Shown piece by piece: positions 8,501 to 15,532 of a stretch of 64,000 nt of DNA. Each line of letters starts with the position of its first letter. Positions within the stretch are counted from its first letter, which is position 1. This stretch comes from Thioclava electrotropha (GTDB lineage: Bacteria; Pseudomonadota; Alphaproteobacteria; Rhodobacterales; Rhodobacteraceae). The translations under genes were made by a program, and so were the position numbers. The DNA is taken from assembly GCF_002085925.2 (NCBI RefSeq), contig NZ_CP053562.1, positions 2,088,001-2,152,000 of the forward strand. Reading direction: 5' to 3'. The notes under the pieces were generated by a model that was given only the letters and a program-made list of their open reading frames with translations, ran no database searches and was not told the DNA's origin.

Positions 8501-8806
8501 GGTGATATGCGACGTCAGCGCCTTGTTCGCCGGGATCAGCCCTTCGGTCAGGCCGGTCGAGTTCAAGGTCCGCACGACCTCATCGATGCCGCCGGGGGAG
8601 AGTGCACAGGATTTGCCCCGATGATCGAACCGATACCGCTTCAGGCGCGCCCGCAACACGCTTTCTAAAAGCACGCCCGTGCCAGCCCCGCGCATCGTCA
8701 GCGCCTCGCCCGGGCTGACATAGGTGTAGCCCATTGCCATCAGCACATGCAGCGCAGGGAGCTTGGCGGCGGCTTCTTCGCGGGTGTCTGGAGTCATCGA
8801 ATGCAT
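5528..8806 (-). CDS. hsdR: Type I restriction enzyme R subunit (translocase-nuclease)
   Basis: This 1092-aa subunit provides ATP-driven DNA translocation and cleavage in the HsdR2M2S complex. The nuclease core shows PDIVAFVNG at 152-160 and EAK at 167-169. The SF2 helicase has Walker A TTGSGKS at 345-351, motif II DEGH at 456-459 and motif III FTGTP at 482-486. A QAIARVNR motif VI-like segment follows further downstream. All catalytic signatures look intact. The start at 8806 is one base after the upstream stop, and a second ATG at 8797 is possible. It couples to the metallopeptidase by ATGA. Confidence 0.97.
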   Translation of the reverse strand: MHSMTPDTREEAAAKLPALHVLMAMGYTYVSPGEALTMRGAGTGVLLESVLRARLKRYRFDHRGKSCALSPGGIDEVVRTLNSTGLTEGLIPANKALTSHITKGITVTEFVDGEKTSKTIPLIDWIDVGANEFHVVEEFSVQRPGGLGNYRPDIVAFVNGIPLAIIEAKRPVSTTRDKAMVEEGISQHLRNQQGDGIQDLYAYSQLLLSISGSEGLYATTGTKKKFWSLWREEELSEAELSVIRNTQLTPVQVDSLFAERPAYALADYTRLHAAPVAVTEQDRLIIGLLRPDRLLDFTRRFMFFDKKLGKIVARYQQVRGAKAIIEQVSKKKPDGRREGGVIWHTTGSGKSNLMVFLTKALLVEPELAGARVIVVTDRVDLEKQLAGTFLTGGAFGSDVATKKDGEKAKVQSGKELAERIGSGNERIIFTLLQKFNSATKLPECHNPSDQLIVLVDEGHRSQGGENHERMRKALPNAAFIAFTGTPLLKDDKTRNKFGPILHAYTMQRAVEDGAVTPLVYEERQPVVDINEAAIDAWFDRITKGLTDSQKSDLKKKFSTRGSIYRAANRIDLIAWDIAEHFNENFKKLDLGLKAQLATDSKLSAIRYKAALDATNLVTSAVVISAPDTREGHEDTDETKTPEVQAWWKANVGNDPKSYEDGIIEDFSTDGDPDILIVVDKLLTGFDEPRNAVLYIDKHLKSHNLLQAIARVNRLHEAKKFGLLVDYRGILAELDTSIQDYQDLAAQTQSGYDIEDLAGTVANMATEYKRLPSLHDALWAIFKPVKNKHDWEQFRQLLTPRLSDDGTGHMVDDNQKIREDFYEALTEFGMCLQLALSSRAFFDDGAFDEAQIRTYKRDLKFFTELRTQAKRDAQETVDFSEYEQQIRKMVDTQVIGQDIKDPPGVLQVGTLGEDDPESWSDEKTRTEADLIKTRIRKTIEQDLSDDPYAKRVFSELLRDAIRQAEALFDHPDKQYVLFKDLQEQVDQRKTPGVPDRFDGHPKAQSYFGVLRVETEGFETELTEERMVEEAFHIDETVENAVKTHSINPGNIEGEIRKQLLPHYFKVLGGLDAAKSLIEEIVAIVRAGRTKGVQ

Positions 8807-8807
8807 A

Positions 8808-9890
8808 TCAGGAACTATTTTCGATCATTCTTGCCATCTCTACACTCATCGATGGAAAAAGATGGCTGTTTTGTTTCTCCTTCCAGCGGGCGATAATCTC
8901 TGAACCGTTTGAAATATCGTCAATTTTCGCGAGAAGCAGCGTGTTTTCTTCATTATAAGGGGCTGCGAGGCCTTCGGGGGAAGAAGCATCGCCTACGACA
9001 ACATATTTCAACACTTTTGCTTGCGCAGGGTCTATTGAAATACGGTTGCCATCCAGTGGTAGGTGGTAGCCTGGGTTCACCCCCAGCCGAAAAACCCGGG
9101 GCAGAACATTTTCGTAGTATGCAGGCGCGCTCCATGGGCGGTGAAGCCAGATATGGCTGGGCGATACTGTTTCAAGATCAACCCAGAACCGTAAGCTGCG
9201 ATCCATGTCTTTGGGAGTCCGCTTAGGAACAGCAAGTGCTGACGCGAACTCTGCGCTGTAAGGAGCATTCGTAGGCAGAAAGTGAGCTGTGCCCATCTGA
9301 GACATGGCGACTTCTCGAAGGTGCAACTCAGACCTGATTGCCGGTATGCTCGTGAAGTAGCAATAGCCGATATTTTCAAGCTTCTTGCTGCCTTGGATGT
9401 TCCAAGGGGAGTCCCACAACTCCTTGCTGGCTTTTATCCCCGCAGCGGCACTGGAATTGGTGTGGTGATATAGCAGGACCTCAAATGACCCGTCTCGCCG
9501 TCTCCATTTACCACAGGGAGCGGGCAGACCTTTCTTGACGCTTGGGCTGAATGCGCACTTATAAATGAACGAGCCGTCAGAGCAGGTTTTTACCAGATCG
9601 CGACCAAAGAAGGCGACTTGGACATCATTGCCGTTCAGAAGTTCAAGTGTCAGACGGCAAAAGTCCGCAGATCCGTCACCCCCGAAGAACGCGATCTGGT
9701 TCGGCGTAAAGAATTTCGGCGAATAGAATTCCCCCTTAATCTCACTGGATAGAAGAATGTCTGGCAGGACAAAGGAGCGGTCTTTCATGTGGACGAGTCG
9801 GCACTTTATGAAGCCTCGCTTAATCGAGCTTGCGCCACGCAAAGCTTCAGAAAAATCGATGATCGGTGGCGCGGTAACTTCCGGTGACAT
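8808..9890 (-). CDS. Unknown protein embedded between hsdS and hsdR (ART-like motif?)
   Basis: The 360-aa protein is unrecognised. It lies between hsdS and hsdR with one-base gaps on both sides, so it is part of the restriction operon. At 141-180 it reads YHHTNSSAAAGI, then SKELWDS, then LENIGYCYFTS. This resembles the opening strands of ADP-ribosyltransferase-like (HYD1/RES-type) domains, where a His-x-Thr or His-Tyr-Thr start is followed by GI..S..I..S. That is an inference from pattern only. A later RFWVDLETVSPSHIWLHRP may continue that fold. The N-terminal 130 residues could be a separate domain. Confidence 0.7.
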   Translation of the reverse strand: MSPEVTAPPIIDFSEALRGASSIKRGFIKCRLVHMKDRSFVLPDILLSSEIKGEFYSPKFFTPNQIAFFGGDGSADFCRLTLELLNGNDVQVAFFGRDLVKTCSDGSFIYKCAFSPSVKKGLPAPCGKWRRRDGSFEVLLYHHTNSSAAAGIKASKELWDSPWNIQGSKKLENIGYCYFTSIPAIRSELHLREVAMSQMGTAHFLPTNAPYSAEFASALAVPKRTPKDMDRSLRFWVDLETVSPSHIWLHRPWSAPAYYENVLPRVFRLGVNPGYHLPLDGNRISIDPAQAKVLKYVVVGDASSPEGLAAPYNEENTLLLAKIDDISNGSEIIARWKEKQNSHLFPSMSVEMARMIENSS

Positions 9891-9891
9891 G

Positions 9892-11082
9892 CTATAACCG
9901 CACTCTTTTCTTGCCGGTCAGGAGTTGCTGCATCAGGGCTTTTTTCTCGGTGCGGAGTTTTTCGAGGACCGCCAGATCACGGGCTTCTTCTCGTTCGGCA
10001 AGATTGATGGCGTCGGCGATACGTCGTTGTTCTTCACGACTTGGGATTCTGATTTTGGCTCTGAAGAAGTCGGTTACGCTCACATTCAAGAGACCATGGT
10101 TACGTGCGCCCTCCTGAGCGATTTTGTAAATCTCATGGTTGAAACAACCCGCTTCAAAGAAGTGGCGGAAAAATTCTTTACAGTGAGCATCAGGATCTCC
10201 AAGCGCGAAGCAAAGATAGAGGCTTGAGACCACGCCGGATTGGCCATCAGGTAGCATCTTGATGGCCCCCATTGGGTAGCCCGCCGAATAACTCTTGTTA
10301 TATGCGAAGTCACCGCCCACCAAGAGTGTGTATCCGGATAGGTCAGCCGCGGCCACGCGCTTGTTGAAATATTCTTGCTGCGAAACGAGACCGTCTTGGC
10401 CAGATATGGTCAAAGTGTTTTCGTTGCCGACTGTGTTTTTGCGGCGAACGCGACCAAAAACCTCTTCAAAGCGCACCTCGCGCCAGTCTTGGCCTTCGAA
10501 CTGGGGGAAACGGCGTTTGCCGGTGAGGAGGGTTTGCATGAGGGCGCGTTTCTGGGTGCGGGCGTTGGCCAGCAGCGCCTCGGCCGTCTCGATGGCCCGG
10601 TCCCATGTCGACAGGATCTCCGCGATCTTTTTTTGCTCGGGGAGTGGGGGGATCGCTACAGGCTGCCGCTCAATATCCGACTTTTTCACATGCACGAGCG
10701 TGGCCTTGAAGCCGTGGGCCTTTCCTTCGACACGATCAGTTACGTGTCGAAGGGCGAGATAGAGCCAATCATGGTCTACGCCGTCTTGTTGGAAGACCTT
10801 GAAGATATGCTGGTTTAGAACACCGGTTTCGCCACGCCAAACAGTTGGGCCAAAAGAGACACCCTTCGTCCCAGCCCATGCGAAAAGCATCTGGCCGGGT
10901 TCAACGAGCCATTTCTCCTCAGGTTTGCCTGAATAGTAATTAAAGTTCTTTGAACCGTTCAAATTCTGGATGCGTATGATGGGCAATCCTTCAGCGCCCC
11001 AATCCTCCGGTTTGAACCCTCTGCCATTTTGCAAGCGACAGATGTCGGAGACTTGGCCTGCGACCCATCCCTCAGGCACCAT
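9892..11082 (-). CDS. hsdS: Type I restriction-modification specificity subunit
   Basis: The 396-aa subunit carries two target recognition domains in tandem (about 1-150 and 195-345). Each is followed by a conserved spacer helix: PLPEQKKIAEIL at 147-157 with ALMQTLLTGKR at 180-190, and IPSREEQRRIADAI with ALMQQLLTGKKR near 382-393. This two-fold layout means a split DNA target. The start overlaps the hsdM stop by 11 nt. There is only one hsdS copy, and I see no inverted hsdS fragments nearby. Confidence 0.95.
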   Translation of the reverse strand: MVPEGWVAGQVSDICRLQNGRGFKPEDWGAEGLPIIRIQNLNGSKNFNYYSGKPEEKWLVEPGQMLFAWAGTKGVSFGPTVWRGETGVLNQHIFKVFQQDGVDHDWLYLALRHVTDRVEGKAHGFKATLVHVKKSDIERQPVAIPPLPEQKKIAEILSTWDRAIETAEALLANARTQKRALMQTLLTGKRRFPQFEGQDWREVRFEEVFGRVRRKNTVGNENTLTISGQDGLVSQQEYFNKRVAAADLSGYTLLVGGDFAYNKSYSAGYPMGAIKMLPDGQSGVVSSLYLCFALGDPDAHCKEFFRHFFEAGCFNHEIYKIAQEGARNHGLLNVSVTDFFRAKIRIPSREEQRRIADAINLAEREEARDLAVLEKLRTEKKALMQQLLTGKKRVRL

Positions 11083-12580
11083 AGCCGAGCTCCCGCAAAT
11101 AGCCTTCCATGCGCGCTTCCAGTTCGACCAAACCGTCTTTCAGTTGGGTGCGCTCTGCGCGCACTGCCATCAGGTCTATCTCGGCTTCTTCCTGAAAGGT
11201 ATCGACATATCGCGGGATGTTCAGGTTGAAGTCGTTCTCGACGATCTCGGCCTTGGTTGCGCGATAGGCGTATTTGTCGACCGTCTCACGCGCACGGAAG
11301 GTCTCCTCGATCTTCACGAGGTTCTCTTCAGTCAGCACATTCTGGTTGGTGCCCGCCACAAACTCACGACTGGCGTCGATGAACAGCACGCTGTCGTCTG
11401 CCTTGCGCTTGCGGAAGATCAGAACCGCCGCCGGAATGCCGGTGCCAAAAAACAGCTTCTCCGGCAGGCCGATCACGGCGTCCAGCAAGTTCTCTTCGAT
11501 CAGCTTTTGACGGATCTTGCCTTCGGTCGAACCGCGGAACAGCACGCCATGGGGCACGACCACGGCCATGCGCCCGCTGGCGGGTTTCAGCGTCTCGATC
11601 ATGTGCAGGATGAAGGCATAGTCGCCCTTGGTCTTGGGCGGAATGCCCCGGCGGAAGCGGGCAAACTTGTCGTTCTCAGCCGTCTCGACGCCCCATTTTT
11701 CAAGGCTGAAGGGCGGGTTGGCGACCACGATATCGAAATGCCGCAACATGTCGTCCGAGGTGCGCAGTTTGGGGTTGCGGATCGTGTCGCCCCATTCGAC
11801 CTGGTGGTTCTCTTCGCCATGCAGGAAGAGGTTCATCTTGGCGAGCGCCCAGGTGGAACCGATGGCCTCTTGCCCGAAGAGGGCATAGCGGCGCGTGCCG
11901 CTGCGTTCGCGCACGAGGCGCCCGCATTTCATGAGCAGCGAGGCAGAGCCACAGGTCGGATCGCAGATGTCGTCGCCCTCCTGCGGGTCGACGATACGAG
12001 CCATGAGTTCCGAGACCTCGGCGGGGGTGTAGAATTCGCCGGCCTTTTTGCCAGCCGAGGCGGCGAAGCGGGAGATCAGGTATTCATAAGCGCCGCCAAT
12101 GATGTCGAGCGCGCCAACGCGGGACGGGCGCAGATCGAGCGCGGGTTTGGCGAAGTCTTCGAGCAGATGGCGCAGGATGTCGTTCTTCTGCTCCTCGTCG
12201 CCCAGCTTGTTCGAGTTGAAGCTGATGTCCTGGAAGACGTCCTTGAGCTTGGCGCCATTGGCCTCTTCGACGGCATGCAGCGCCTTGTCGATACGCTCAC
12301 CGTTGCCAGCCTCGAAACGGCGCTTGTGCAGGGCATCGAACGCGGCGCCCTCGGGGAGGACGAAGGCCTCCTCCTGCATCATGGCGTCGACCAGCTCGGG
12401 CGCGTCCGGATACTCGGCTTCGTAGCGCGTGCGGTGGTCCTTCCAGACGTCCGAGACGTATTTCAGGAATAGCATGGTCAGGACGTAGTCCTTGTAGATC
12501 GACGGATCGACCACGCCGCGGAATGTGTCACAGGCGCCCCAGGCGGCCTTGTTGATCTCTTGTTGTGTAATCGGGTTCAT
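11072..12580 (-). CDS. hsdM: Type I DNA N6-adenine methyltransferase subunit
   Basis: The 502-aa subunit methylates adenine within the site chosen by HsdS. The N-terminal HsdM domain begins MNPITQQEINKAAWGACDTFRG. The catalytic domain has the SAM motif DPTCGSAS at 207-214 and the N6-adenine motif NPPF at 288-291. The ATG at 12580 is chosen because homologues start there; the open frame extends 95 codons further but with non-protein-like sequence and regulatory palindromes. It is the first gene of the operon hsdM-hsdS-unknown-hsdR-metallopeptidase. Confidence 0.95.
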   Translation of the reverse strand: MNPITQQEINKAAWGACDTFRGVVDPSIYKDYVLTMLFLKYVSDVWKDHRTRYEAEYPDAPELVDAMMQEEAFVLPEGAAFDALHKRRFEAGNGERIDKALHAVEEANGAKLKDVFQDISFNSNKLGDEEQKNDILRHLLEDFAKPALDLRPSRVGALDIIGGAYEYLISRFAASAGKKAGEFYTPAEVSELMARIVDPQEGDDICDPTCGSASLLMKCGRLVRERSGTRRYALFGQEAIGSTWALAKMNLFLHGEENHQVEWGDTIRNPKLRTSDDMLRHFDIVVANPPFSLEKWGVETAENDKFARFRRGIPPKTKGDYAFILHMIETLKPASGRMAVVVPHGVLFRGSTEGKIRQKLIEENLLDAVIGLPEKLFFGTGIPAAVLIFRKRKADDSVLFIDASREFVAGTNQNVLTEENLVKIEETFRARETVDKYAYRATKAEIVENDFNLNIPRYVDTFQEEAEIDLMAVRAERTQLKDGLVELEARMEGYLRELGYGA

Positions 12581-12991
12581 CTGTCTGCTCTCGGCCTTTT
12601 GGGAACAGTCTTCGCATGTGGAGAGAGTCTCCACAACTGTCCTGCACGAGGGGGATAGTGTCCCGCCGAGATGTCGAGACAAGGTTGTTTCAACCATGGA
12701 ACGGTCGGGCGAAACCGGTCTTATAGCGTCTCTCTCTTGCCACCGCGCGAGAGAGCGAGGTGATTCCGGAAAGTTCGCACGGTTACCGCGCGGCCTACAG
12801 CGATACATCGCCAAAGCGCCCGTCGACTCCTTGCTAATCGGGCTAACCTGCAGCGGAACTCGCAAAATTAGCAGATTTCTTCTCGCCGCTCATCGCCGGG
12901 TTTTCGCCAAGCCTCCAAAAAAGATTGCGCCGGCGTTTTGGGGCCTCCCGACCGGGAAGTAGGTCCCTCTTATAGCAAAGAGGAGACCAAG
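12581..12991. promoter_or_regulatory. Divergent control region between hsdM and the recombinase operon
   Basis: This 411-nt gap separates leftward hsdM from the rightward HTH gene. It holds a perfect TGTGGAGA-gag-TCTCCACA palindrome (12617-12635), a GGTTG-ttt-CAACC repeat (12683-12695) and a CCTCTT-atagca-AAGAGG repeat that covers the ribosome site of the HTH gene (12965-12982). A TATAAG on the minus strand near 12720 could be a -10 for hsdM, but no good -35 is seen. Confidence 0.55.
12617..12635. promoter_or_regulatory. Operator-like palindrome upstream of hsdM
   Basis: TGTGGAGA and TCTCCACA are perfect 8-bp arms with a 3-nt centre, 37 nt before the hsdM start. The symmetry suits binding by a dimeric helix-turn-helix protein. 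The candidate regulator is the HTH protein encoded just across the divergent region (12992), but this is untested. Confidence 0.5.
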
Positions 12992-13228
12992 ATGTCCGAG
13001 AACAAAACCCAGAATGAATATCTGACAACCACAGAGGTCGCCAAGAAGCTCCGACGACACCCGCGGACGATCCGCGACTGGATCGTGAAAGGGACCGTGA
13101 CTGAACGCGGCCGGGTTTTCCTGGACGGGACAAAACCGGGCAAGAGCTGGCTCGTGCACCCCGATTGGCTGGCGCTCTTCGAGCATCGAATCCGCCCCTT
13201 GAGGAGGGCGGATCTCGATCTCGAGTGA
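12992..13228 (+). CDS. Small helix-turn-helix protein, 78 aa (MerR/excisionase-like)
   Basis: The protein starts MSENKTQNEYLTTTEVAKKL. Residues 10-34 (LTTTEVAKKLRRHPRTIRDW) form the helix-turn-helix typical of the HTH_17/excisionase type. A wing-like FLDGTKPGKSWLVHPDWL follows. The start has GAGGAG upstream. It may be the regulator of the divergent hsdM promoter, or a directionality factor for the two recombinases encoded directly downstream (28-nt gap). Both roles are inference. Confidence 0.75.
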   Translation: MSENKTQNEYLTTTEVAKKLRRHPRTIRDWIVKGTVTERGRVFLDGTKPGKSWLVHPDWLALFEHRIRPLRRADLDLE

Positions 13229-13256
13229 GCGCCGAGCCAAGCACGGGAATGAAGAC

Positions 13257-15350
13257 ATGACGGTTCAAGAACAAATTCTGGATTATCTCGGGGCATCCGG
13301 GATCAGCAAGCGGGCGCTCGCCCTGCAGGCGGGTCTGAACCCGCGGGCTGTGCAGGATATTCTCGAGATCCCCGGAATCCGATCTGACAGGAAAACTCTC
13401 GATGCGCTCGGCGAGGTCATGGGGATCCACTTGCCGACGCCGGCGGGTCAGATGACTTACTCCCGACTGATGAGCGACTTGGCCCGCACGACGGGAGATG
13501 AGAAAACCGACAGTCGCAACCGTGTACTCATCTCCCGCCTCAATGCTTTCCTGAAGGCCGCGGGCTGGGTGGCCGAGATCGAAATCGTGGACCGCCGGCG
13601 CGCGATCGAGAAGTTGTCGAGTTGGTCGGCTGCAACCCTCAACCTGACTGAAAACAGCTTCGGCACCTACAAGTCCGACATCCTGGCGGCTATTCACGCT
13701 AATGGCGGTCGAAATCGGCCGTCCGGAATTCGGGACGTGACAGGCATTTATCGCGAAATCCACGATGTGCTGTCGGAGTCCGATTGTCCAGATGACCTGA
13801 AGCTGATCTCCGGGACGTTCTTCCATTTCCTCCACAAACGGGAAATTTCACCAGGAGAAATCTCCACGGAGGTTCTCCACGAATACTATCTGCACCGGCT
13901 CGCGGTCAGCCCGAAGGGCGAAGCGACTTGCAAGAAGCACGTGCAGCGCATCTCGGCGCTCTGCACACGCCTCGCGGCCGAAGCAGATTTCAGCTCCTAT
14001 GGGTTCAAACTGGTGGACCACCCGTTCCCGGACGGGCGAAACAAGTATGGCGTCGATGCATCAGTCTTCTCCGAGCTGCTCTCCGAGTTCGACGGTCCCG
14101 TCAGCCAGTGGCTGCGGGGAGATGCATCTCGTGACGGGCTGTCGGAAGAAGCGTTTCTCGCGCTGTTGGACGCCGCCGACGCCATGCGCCCGGTGAACCC
14201 GAAGAAAGCCCTGCTGAAAAGGAAGAACGGGGGCCGCAAGCGCTCCGAGGAGGAGCGGCAGTCGGCTGGTTTCCTTCTGCCCGGACAGACATGGAGCGAG
14301 AGGACACTCGAAAACCGGCGCTACCAGCTGATCGCGGGAGCGAAGGCACTCTACGCGGCGACAGGGTATCTTATCGAGGATCTGAACGAGTATACGGATC
14401 CGGATGTCATCGAGAGCGTCCTCGACGCTCTGAGCTCCGGAAACTCCGACGACGAATACCCGAGCAGCTATGCCGAGTCGGTCGGGAAGACACTGAAGAA
14501 GCTGGCGCGGGACTACAGCGGTCGAAGCGCCGACGACGTGAATGCCATCGCCGGGCATATCAAGGAACATGCGATCGGCGAGACGGGCATCTCGCGTCGC
14601 AACAAGGCCCGATTGCGCCAGATCATCGGAGACCGTCAACAAAGGCTGATCGATCTGAGCGACATCCTGACCGGCGAGGTCAACTCGATCATCGACAAAC
14701 GGAAACGGAAGTGCCGCGGAAAAACCAGGATCGACCTGCTCGGACCGGAAGAGGCCAGGGACATCATGTGCGCCATCGCAAGCGACATTCTCCTGGCGCG
14801 GGCCCCGCGGCGGGCCAACATTACCGGTATTCGTCTGTCATGGATTTCCTGGGCGGGTGGAACGGCGCGCATCATTGTTCCGAATGTGCAGGTGAAGGGT
14901 CGTGACAGCGACGATCCGGATCTGCATATACCGCTCGATGAGCATGCTTCGGCCAGGTTGAAATCGTTCATCGAGAAGATCCGGCCGAAGGCTCTGCGAG
15001 CAGGAGACGACGAAAATCCATTCCTTTTCCCGTCACAGGGGGAAAGGGGCGATCCGGGGCAACCCTATGCCGGTTTGCTCGAGCGTCTCGTCCGGCACAC
15101 GAAACGGATTGTGGGGTTCAAGATGAATCCCCACCTCTATCGACACTTTCTGGGCTGGCTCTGGCTCAGGGAAGATCCGGATCGGCTGCCTGATGTCCAG
15201 CGTCTCCTCGGACATAAGCGGCTCGAGACGACCCTCGCTCACTATGCCGAGATCGACGAGGACCTCGCCCTCGACCGGTGGAGCAAATACCTCGCTGATC
15301 AGAAATCCCGGCAGCCCGAAAAAACCAAGAAGAAAAGGAAAACAGGATGA
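13257..15350 (+). CDS. Large tyrosine recombinase-like protein with N-terminal HTH, 697 aa
   Basis: The C-terminal domain has the tyrosine-recombinase signatures: arginine 518/519 in RRANITGIRLSW, HxxR at His626-Arg629 (HLYRH), LLGH at 650-653, and the nucleophile candidate Tyr663 in LAHYAEID. The first 40 residues (SKRALALQAGLNPRAVQDI) form a Cro-like helix-turn-helix. The protein is about twice the size of a phage integrase and the middle is unassigned. The stop overlaps the next gene as ATGA. It is not the integrase of the island, which lies at 26417. Confidence 0.8.
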   Translation: MTVQEQILDYLGASGISKRALALQAGLNPRAVQDILEIPGIRSDRKTLDALGEVMGIHLPTPAGQMTYSRLMSDLARTTGDEKTDSRNRVLISRLNAFLKAAGWVAEIEIVDRRRAIEKLSSWSAATLNLTENSFGTYKSDILAAIHANGGRNRPSGIRDVTGIYREIHDVLSESDCPDDLKLISGTFFHFLHKREISPGEISTEVLHEYYLHRLAVSPKGEATCKKHVQRISALCTRLAAEADFSSYGFKLVDHPFPDGRNKYGVDASVFSELLSEFDGPVSQWLRGDASRDGLSEEAFLALLDAADAMRPVNPKKALLKRKNGGRKRSEEERQSAGFLLPGQTWSERTLENRRYQLIAGAKALYAATGYLIEDLNEYTDPDVIESVLDALSSGNSDDEYPSSYAESVGKTLKKLARDYSGRSADDVNAIAGHIKEHAIGETGISRRNKARLRQIIGDRQQRLIDLSDILTGEVNSIIDKRKRKCRGKTRIDLLGPEEARDIMCAIASDILLARAPRRANITGIRLSWISWAGGTARIIVPNVQVKGRDSDDPDLHIPLDEHASARLKSFIEKIRPKALRAGDDENPFLFPSQGERGDPGQPYAGLLERLVRHTKRIVGFKMNPHLYRHFLGWLWLREDPDRLPDVQRLLGHKRLETTLAHYAEIDEDLALDRWSKYLADQKSRQPEKTKKKRKTG

Positions 15351-15532
15351 AGACCCTACTCCAGAAGCGATCGGACCAAGGAAAACGCTTCCGCACCCGC
15401 GTGGACGCAATCATCGACCAATATTCCCGTCTCGTCGTCGACCCTGAGCCGGGACCCGGGTGCACCTGCCAAGCCCATCAGGCGACGCGATCGGAACGAC
15501 CGACCAATGCAAAAGAACGGGAGATCTCCTGA
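15347..15532 (+). CDS. Small protein (61 aa) between two recombinase genes
   Basis: The gene starts in the ATGA overlap with the preceding recombinase and ends in a TGATG overlap with the next one, so it is locked between them. The sequence begins MKTLLQKRSDQGKRFRTRV and contains CTCQAHQ, a possible metal or redox site. No family is recognised. The double overlap is the main evidence that it is a real gene; the trio probably works as a unit. Confidence 0.62.
   Translation: MKTLLQKRSDQGKRFRTRVDAIIDQYSRLVVDPEPGPGCTCQAHQATRSERPTNAKEREIS

Noticed and set aside
10970..12472. 500-codon rightward open frame
   Set aside because: Antisense to hsdM and hsdS, which carry complete catalytic motifs; the peptide has no recognisable domain.
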